DNA from: Bacteroidota bacterium
GTDB taxonomy: Bacteria > Bacteroidota > Bacteroidia > Bacteroidales > F082
DNA length: 64,000 nt
NCBI GenBank assembly: GCA_018830105.1
Contig: JAHJTC010000023.1
Location: forward strand, 1 to 64,000
Direction of reading: 5' to 3'
This document shows, one piece after another, positions 58,673 through 64,000 of the stretch. The translations under genes and the position numbers were made by a program. The notes under the pieces are model-generated. The model did no database searches. It saw only the letters and a program-made list of their open reading frames with translations, and was not told the DNA's origin. The stretch's first letter is position 1. Every line of letters begins with the position of its first letter.

Positions 58673-59491
58673 TTAATTCTGTATAACAGATTTACTCTCA
58701 AAGTCATATTGTTTTCGTGCATAAACAGAGGCTCCAATTGCAGTTGTAAACTGTGGATGTGGTTGTACAATTACTTTTCGCATCAGTTCATTTTCAATGG
58801 CATCGACCATTCCACTATTGAGGGCCGGACCTCCATCGAACAGAATGTCATCATTCAACTGAATTCTGGTAGCCAGACGGGCGATTCTTTTGGCGATAGA
58901 ATAATGTATTCCACATGCTATTTCACTGGTATTGTGACCAGCAGCCAAAAGGGATATTATCTCAGATTCAGCAAAAACAGCACATGTGCTATTAATTGAT
59001 AAGGGTTTGTCGAGTGCCTTGAAATGTAGCTCTTTCAATTCGTCCACATCAACTTCAAGATTTCTTGCAGCAATATCTAAAAACCGACCGGTTCCGGCAG
59101 CACATTTATCATTCATGATAAAATTTGTCATTTGATTGTGCTGATCAAGCTGTATGATTTTTGTGTCCTGACCCCCAATGTTAATAATCGTACGGATGTT
59201 TGAACCCGCCGGCGCCATAAAAATTGCGCCCTCAACATTTGCTGTAAGTTCATTAATGTTTTCGTCTCCTGTTTTAAAAAGTTTTCGTCCATAACCAGTC
59301 GTAACAGTGTATGAAATCAATGAGCTGTCCAATTGATTTTCAGCAAACAACCTATCAAGGGTATCTGATGTGTTCTGGTTGAAACGGCTTCCTGTAGGCG
59401 ATTGACCCAATGCACAGATATTCTTGTCATCGTTGAGCACGGCAATTTTTATCGCTGTTGAACCAATATCAATTCCGACGAAATATTTCAT
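58673..59491 (-). CDS. acyl-CoA dehydratase activase-like ATPase (HgdC/BadF family)
   Basis: 272 residues, ASKHA ATPase fold: FVGIDIGSTAIKIAVLN (about 4-20), INIGGQDTKIIQLD (about 106-119), MNDKCAAGTGRFLDI (about 126-140) and NSTCAVFAESE (about 167-177). The cysteines in DKCAAGTG and STCAVF bind the [4Fe-4S] cluster bridging a dimer. Such activases use ATP to fire low-potential electrons into an HgdB-like partner, and the partner gene overlaps it by 4 nt here. Substrate not known. Confidence 0.9.
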   Translation of the reverse strand: MKYFVGIDIGSTAIKIAVLNDDKNICALGQSPTGSRFNQNTSDTLDRLFAENQLDSSLISYTVTTGYGRKLFKTGDENINELTANVEGAIFMAPAGSNIRTIINIGGQDTKIIQLDQHNQMTNFIMNDKCAAGTGRFLDIAARNLEVDVDELKELHFKALDKPLSINSTCAVFAESEIISLLAAGHNTSEIACGIHYSIAKRIARLATRIQLNDDILFDGGPALNSGMVDAIENELMRKVIVQPHPQFTTAIGASVYARKQYDFESKSVIQN

Positions 59492-60789
59492 ATGAGCTGT
59501 TTTTTTCTGTTATGTTTTAGTGAATGCAGGAATGCTTCAACTCTTGTAGTTAATTGTCCAATATCTTCGGGGCTATAATCCGTCTCGACAAACAAGGTTT
59601 GAATACCTGCCTGTTCCATAGCCTTTGCTATTATACGTGTTTCCATATCGTATAGTTGACAGCCTGTAAACGTTTGACATACAACACCATCAATTTTATA
59701 CTCTTCGATTGCTGACAATAATTTCCGTATTCGATCTGTATTTGGCGAAAAATTGGGGCAGGTGCTTGGCTTGAGATAACGGTCAGCAAGGGCAGGTATC
59801 ATATCGTATAAATGCCATTCGTCAACAGCTACAGTATCCCAAAGCATACGAGAGCTGGAACAAAACTCTTCGGAAACAATAAATCCTCCTAATTCTTCAA
59901 CAAGCAATGGCATTTTCATATTAGGGAATACAGAAGGAGAGCCTGTTAATAAAATACGTGGTGCTCTTTCGTTAACAACCCGAAATCCAGTTTTCATCCT
60001 GTTTTCTAATTCTTCGTTCAAAAGATTGAGATGAAATGACCAGCTCTCCAAATCATCGAAGAAAAAAGCATTTGTCACCAAAAGCGCATCTTTTCCGAGG
60101 ATAACGGGAGCTGATGTGCGGATGTGATTGAATTTTCGATAAAGCCTTTGTGCATGCGCAACTTCTTGAATGGCGCGTTTAAGCGATTTGGCTGTAAGTT
60201 TATTACCTGTGACCGATTCAAGTTTCCTGATTAGCTTGAAAACAGTTTGCAGCCAATATTCGCGGCTTTCTTCAGAATCTTTGGTTGACGGCATTTCGAG
60301 CAGATAAAACTTCTCGCTAATTTCTTCGTTAATCTCACCTAATTTTTTTTTCTGGTCGCAGGTTGCCGGATTAATAATAAGATCGGGCTGAACTTTTCCA
60401 TGTAGTAGATTGTAGGAGATAGCCCCAAGTGTCGACTTAACCATCGGACAGCTTTTAGCAGGCAAAAATTCGGCACCAAGCTGTTCTGTAGTAAAAGCTC
60501 CAGCACACGATCTAACCGGAATAGCACCAACGGCAAGGATGAGTTCAACCGGAACATGGATACACAGCGTTGCAATTGTTTTCTTCGAAGGCAACTTCCC
60601 ATTACTATCATTTCGGATCAGATTTCTATGCTTTTCATAAAAATACTTCATCGCTGCCGGATTGTCTGGAAAATCATCTGTTATGGCAGCCATGGTCTTT
60701 CCAATCTCCATATCGTAATGAATAGAAGCAGCTTTTACTACCCTTTGAAAACGGTCAGTTTGCTGATTATCTTTCATCATTTTTTTCAT
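59488..60789 (-). CDS. 2-hydroxyacyl-CoA dehydratase / double-cubane-cluster-like protein (HgdB family)
   Basis: 433 residues (starts at 60780 and 60777 also possible). The D-component family fold has cysteines in SCAGAFTTEQLGAEFLPAKS (about 100-119) and CPMVKSTLG, NPATCDQKKK, EEFCSSSRMLWD, and CQTFTGCQLYDMETRIIAK (about 375-393). The protein is encoded alone with its activase, lacks a second HgdA-type subunit, and sits in a respiratory context. It is therefore more like double-cubane cluster proteins, which reduce small molecules, than like a fermentation dehydratase. That distinction is my inference. Confidence 0.82.
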   Translation of the reverse strand: MKKMMKDNQQTDRFQRVVKAASIHYDMEIGKTMAAITDDFPDNPAAMKYFYEKHRNLIRNDSNGKLPSKKTIATLCIHVPVELILAVGAIPVRSCAGAFTTEQLGAEFLPAKSCPMVKSTLGAISYNLLHGKVQPDLIINPATCDQKKKLGEINEEISEKFYLLEMPSTKDSEESREYWLQTVFKLIRKLESVTGNKLTAKSLKRAIQEVAHAQRLYRKFNHIRTSAPVILGKDALLVTNAFFFDDLESWSFHLNLLNEELENRMKTGFRVVNERAPRILLTGSPSVFPNMKMPLLVEELGGFIVSEEFCSSSRMLWDTVAVDEWHLYDMIPALADRYLKPSTCPNFSPNTDRIRKLLSAIEEYKIDGVVCQTFTGCQLYDMETRIIAKAMEQAGIQTLFVETDYSPEDIGQLTTRVEAFLHSLKHNRKKQLI

Positions 60790-61789
60790 TTTTTAGGGAA
60801 AGCTCGTTTGGTTGAATATAGCGCTTAAAAAATCCTTCCTGAGTTGAACTAAATATCTTTGCATTGAACACCCTAACATCAAGGCAGTTATCTTCCGGAC
60901 AGGCTTCTACACACTTAAAACACATCATGCAGTCGTCTTTTACAATGTATTTGCTGGTTATATCTTCTGCAATACCAATAATTCCTACATCACAAACACG
61001 GTTGCAGTTGCCACACCTGGTGCAGTTGCTACCATTTTTGGTGAGTCTCAAAATGCCAATCCGCGAAAACAGAAATTGTAAAGCGCTCATTGGGCAGAAA
61101 AAACAGAAGAATCTTTTTTTCGCAAATGCACCCACAAAAAACAAAGCTGTAATTAAAATCCCTAGTGTTGACATAACCAAGGTTGTTTTATTTGTGAAGT
61201 CGATAAATATTTGAGACGTATCGGCACTTGCGAGTGGTAAGATTGTTCTACCTGGACAAACCTGACAAAAAGGCGATTGCATATCATGGTTAATAGGAGC
61301 AAGACCAAAAAAAGAGTTGCTCATTCCCAGCGGTATAGCTATGAGAAGCACCAATATCACGTATTTGATTTTTTTTAACTTTTGAAAGCTAGCACTGTCA
61401 TACCGCGAAAACCTGATGCCTATTTTATAACGAAGCTTTGTAATCCAGTCTTGAAGCGTTCCGAGTGGGCAAATAAAACCACACCAGGCTTTGTTAAAGA
61501 CAATAAAGAAGCCAATAAAGGTAAGAAAGCCGGTAAAAAATGCCAGCCCCCGATAACTGACCAATTCACTCCAGGTGAGATGGAGTCCGTGTTGCATGGC
61601 GATTAAATAGCAGGTTCCCGGGCTCCCCTGATTATAAGGACAGGCAAAAGTTGGCACCTGAGAGCCTATGTGAATAAAAAAGTAGCCTCCGTAAACAATG
61701 AGTAAAAAGGTAAACAACTGAATCCAAAATCTAAGTCTGGAAACATTGGCACGATCCGCCTTATGTTTAATATTTTGAAGGTAGTTCAT
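60767..61789 (-). CDS. polyferredoxin membrane protein (NapH/NosR C-terminal-like)
   Basis: 340 residues from ATG 61789; a frame from 61840 would overlap further into its neighbour. About five membrane spans are present. Cluster motifs: FICPLGTLQDWI, FFCPMSALQFL, CTRCGNCNRVCDVGI and CMMCFKCVEACPEDNC (C-terminal). A periplasmic loop has CPYNQGSPGTC. It overlaps the HgdB-like gene, so the two are coupled. It may feed electrons from quinol, or from a periplasmic donor, to the cytosolic activase. Confidence 0.84.
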   Translation of the reverse strand: MNYLQNIKHKADRANVSRLRFWIQLFTFLLIVYGGYFFIHIGSQVPTFACPYNQGSPGTCYLIAMQHGLHLTWSELVSYRGLAFFTGFLTFIGFFIVFNKAWCGFICPLGTLQDWITKLRYKIGIRFSRYDSASFQKLKKIKYVILVLLIAIPLGMSNSFFGLAPINHDMQSPFCQVCPGRTILPLASADTSQIFIDFTNKTTLVMSTLGILITALFFVGAFAKKRFFCFFCPMSALQFLFSRIGILRLTKNGSNCTRCGNCNRVCDVGIIGIAEDITSKYIVKDDCMMCFKCVEACPEDNCLDVRVFNAKIFSSTQEGFFKRYIQPNELSLKNEKNDER

Positions 61790-62753
61790 AGTTATGTTTC
61801 TTGAGTACATTTCGCCTGTTTCGATAAACATAAACAGCAATAGAAGAGGCTATGACCGTAATAAAAAATACGATAAGCCCCCAAACAAATGACATGTAAT
61901 TCGTTTTAGCTGGAAGATACGCTTCAGAATAAGTTGTGACATATTTTATATGCGTAAAAGCTTTTTGCTGATGAATTCCCGTTTCAGTAAATGTTTTCTC
62001 CGCAATAAGTAAGTAGTTGTGGATTTTTTTTACGTCAAACACATTCCAGTTTGTAAAATAATCCTGAATAATTTCGAAGGAAGCAATCCCTTCATCATCT
62101 GTAAAAAGAACTTTTTTCCAGCCTTTTTGCGACACAAGCGTCATTTTCACGCCTTCGGCAGGTTTCCCATCATACAATGCACGAAAAGTGACAAACTCGC
62201 CTGAAGTAACAAAGTAATGCAGGTCGTCAGCTTTAGTTCGTTCTCTTACAATCTGCATAGGAATAGCATCCGCAAAAGTTTTATAAGGGATGTACTTCAG
62301 CTCTTTGGCATGTCCGTTTCTGCAGCTATGATTTAATATTTCGCGGGAAGCACAAGCTATCAGCAAAGTATCGTTATGAACCTTTTCGGTCAGGTAGAAC
62401 AGGTTGTAGAACCCTTCATCGGTATTGTTGAAAACAAAAGCTGAAGAATAATGATCAGCTATTGTTTCAACAGCAACCTTTTGTTTCTGCGGATCGAAAA
62501 GTAATAATACGGCCGAGCTATCAGCCTGGCTGAAAAGCGATTCCTCGACAGAGGAACCGCTTCTGAGCCATTGAATCACTTTTGTGCTTCCTCTTTTTCC
62601 TCTCAAAGTGCTTAATTTATGCATACCAGTAAGCGCAACCTTTGAGGAGCTTTCTTTTGGTGCACTATTTGATATCCAAATTTGAGCTCCCGTCTGAAGC
62701 GAAAACATCATCAGGATACAAAATGCAAGTACCGCACGTAGTAAGAGTTTCAT
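61767..62753 (-). CDS. DUF4198-like protein with C-terminal membrane anchor
   Basis: 328 residues. A signal peptide (about 1-23, ending QTGAQ) precedes a periplasmic part with an Ig-like DUF4198-type segment (FVTSGEFVTFRALYDGKPAE about 185-204, VLFTDDEGIASFEI). A single span (WGLIVFFITVIASSIAVYVY, about 292-311) and a short basic tail end the chain. DUF4198 proteins often go with metal transporters. It lies between the TonB receptor and the polyferredoxin gene and overlaps the latter. Its function is unknown. Confidence 0.62.
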   Translation of the reverse strand: MKLLLRAVLAFCILMMFSLQTGAQIWISNSAPKESSSKVALTGMHKLSTLRGKRGSTKVIQWLRSGSSVEESLFSQADSSAVLLLFDPQKQKVAVETIADHYSSAFVFNNTDEGFYNLFYLTEKVHNDTLLIACASREILNHSCRNGHAKELKYIPYKTFADAIPMQIVRERTKADDLHYFVTSGEFVTFRALYDGKPAEGVKMTLVSQKGWKKVLFTDDEGIASFEIIQDYFTNWNVFDVKKIHNYLLIAEKTFTETGIHQQKAFTHIKYVTTYSEAYLPAKTNYMSFVWGLIVFFITVIASSIAVYVYRNRRNVLKKHNYELPSKY

Positions 62754-62762
62754 AGTTAAACT

Positions 62763-64000
62763 TTAAAAACGATACCCTAACGAAAGGGTGTAATTTGTCG
62801 GCCAACCAGCATAATACATTTTCTCCCAGCTTGTTCTATGGGTTTGGGGATTATAAGATTCTGAGGCATAAGCCCAGGTGGCGTAGTTAACATTTGTCAG
62901 ATTTTCGACCCCAAAACCAAGATTCCAGCCTTTGCGCTGATACTGCAGTTTTGCGTTAAGCAAGGCGTATCCCTCATACTCGTTTACGTTGTCGTTGTCC
63001 ATAAAATATTTGCCAACGTAAACATAATCCATCGAAGCAGTTACCCCAAAGTTGAAAGTATAGCTAACGCCGGCATTAGCCTTATTGTGAGGAGTTTTAG
63101 ATAGCTGATTTCCGGTATAATCTGTATAGTCGATAAATTTGGCGTCGAGATAGGAATAGCTAATAAAAGCGCGCCATTGGCTGTTAATCCGATATTTACC
63201 GGCCACTTCAATCCCCTGATGACGTGTTTTTCCAATATTTTTATAAACAGGAGTCCGCATGCTTATCAGGGTGTCTATTTCTGTTGCAATCTGATCGTTG
63301 AAATCCATGACAAACAAACTAAGCTGGTAACTGAATTTTGAAGCGATTTCGCCACGCACGCCAATCTCATAATTTGTGAGGTACTCAGGCTTCAGATCTG
63401 AATTGGCCAATCCACTGTAGCTGCTTCCAATAAATAACTGGGTAATTAAAGGTGGATTAAATCCTTTAGAAACATTCCCAAAAACAGTAAGCGTTTTTGT
63501 TGGATTAAAAGCCAATCCAAGTTTGGGGCTGATTGCAGTAATATCTTTACTTTCCGAAGTATTGTCGTCTCCGGTATTAAATTGATCTTTCCAATCGTAT
63601 GAAACCTGATCGAAACGCAGACCCAGTGTGAGGCTTAGATTATCGAGCAGCATCAACTCATTTTCTGCGTACAAGCCAAACATTTGGTACATGCTTTCGC
63701 CTTTATCGTTCATTTCACCGATTTCACCAGTGTCCTCATCGCGAAAGAATTCTTCGTTTGTGCCTGTTTCGTTGTCAAAGCTGCTGCCAACAACCACTAC
63801 ATTGGGTTTTCCAAAAAGTGTGTAAGCGTGCTTTAACCTGGCTTCACCACCCAAAAGATTAATGAAATCTTCGGACCAACGGGTATCAAGATAATGGCCT
63901 TTATCGTGTCTTCCTCTGTTATATGCATTAACCTGGAAATCAGTTGATGCATTGAATGATTTATTGTAGATCAAATTGATACGGTGAAGATTTTTATCGC
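62763..64000 (-). CDS. TonB-dependent receptor, C-terminal part, cut by window edge
   Basis: The frame is open to the right edge; at least 412 residues of the beta-barrel are seen. Barrel strands include FGLYAENELMLLDNLSLTLG, GFNPPLITQLFIGSSYSGLA (the TonB-receptor C-terminal domain mark) and the final YTLSLGYRF ending in Phe. The plug and TonB box lie outside the window. The ligand could be a siderophore, cobalamin or copper. Its place with NosL-like and CcoI-related functions in the wider neighbourhood makes copper attractive, but nothing in the sequence proves it. Confidence 0.88.
   Translation of the reverse strand, partial: DKNLHRINLIYNKSFNASTDFQVNAYNRGRHDKGHYLDTRWSEDFINLLGGEARLKHAYTLFGKPNVVVVGSSFDNETGTNEEFFRDEDTGEIGEMNDKGESMYQMFGLYAENELMLLDNLSLTLGLRFDQVSYDWKDQFNTGDDNTSESKDITAISPKLGLAFNPTKTLTVFGNVSKGFNPPLITQLFIGSSYSGLANSDLKPEYLTNYEIGVRGEIASKFSYQLSLFVMDFNDQIATEIDTLISMRTPVYKNIGKTRHQGIEVAGKYRINSQWRAFISYSYLDAKFIDYTDYTGNQLSKTPHNKANAGVSYTFNFGVTASMDYVYVGKYFMDNDNVNEYEGYALLNAKLQYQRKGWNLGFGVENLTNVNYATWAYASESYNPQTHRTSWEKMYYAGWPTNYTLSLGYRF

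Noticed and set aside
58673..60789. A fermentative 2-hydroxyglutaryl-CoA dehydratase system
   Set aside because: The HgdA-type second subunit, CoA-transferase and electron-transfer flavoprotein genes expected for fermentation are absent. The neighbours are respiratory ferredoxins and NosFLY-like genes.

Overview
The window reads as chromosome of a Bacteroidota bacterium. The evidence is a type IX secretion C-terminal sorting domain on an exported oxidase (18507-20342), promoter matches to TAnnTTTG rather than sigma-70 boxes, a fused cbb3 oxidase subunit CcoNO, an alternative complex III operon, a TonB-dependent receptor and generally AT-rich coding DNA. No rRNA, tRNA or CRISPR array was seen.

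Layout. 1-3.2 kb: a glyoxalase-fold protein, an AraC regulator and 1.4 kb of intergenic repeats. 3.2-17.7 kb: a co-directional signalling island with three very large multi-PAS histidine kinases, a receiver-kinase protein and two tandemly duplicated single-domain response regulators. None has a DNA-binding output domain, and the first kinase has an amber codon inside a degenerate N-terminal receiver. 17.7-22.2 kb: repeats, a decayed antitoxin-like remnant, a multicopper oxidase, a GH17 glucanase-like lipoprotein and an orphan antitoxin.

22.3-34 kb is an accessory, defence-like island. It holds four formylglycine-generating-enzyme (FGE, C-type-lectin fold) proteins around a LRR-Roc-COR-TIR protein, followed by an sce7726 / sce7725 / RES-domain cassette. 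The C-terminal coding segments of the first and fourth FGE genes are nearly identical although the gene bodies are diverged. Their differences fall mainly at the first two positions of codons that can be read as derived from AAC or AAT. This is the signature of variable regions of a diversity-generating retroelement (DGR). No reverse transcriptase or template repeat is visible here, so these would be trans targets. The fourth FGE gene carries an in-frame amber codon.

34-53 kb is a respiratory block on the minus strand: cytochrome c and a DUF4920 lipoprotein, cbb3 oxidase structural and assembly genes (ccoSNOQPGH, a TauE/SafE-like protein, CcoI), a DUF3365 heme protein, an FKBP prolyl isomerase, and alternative complex III (ActABCD, ActF, ActE). 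Together they would pass electrons from quinol to cytochrome c to a high-affinity oxidase.

53-64 kb, also minus strand, is an unusual cluster: a YceI-like protein, a pentapeptide-repeat lipoprotein, NosY/NosL/NosF-like proteins, NapH- and NapG-like ferredoxins, an ATP-dependent activase with a 2-hydroxyacyl-CoA-dehydratase/double-cubane-like partner, a second polyferredoxin membrane protein, a DUF4198-like protein and a TonB receptor cut by the window edge. Neither NosZ nor NosD is present in the window. The combination suggests a copper- or metal-linked respiratory or reductive system of unknown substrate.
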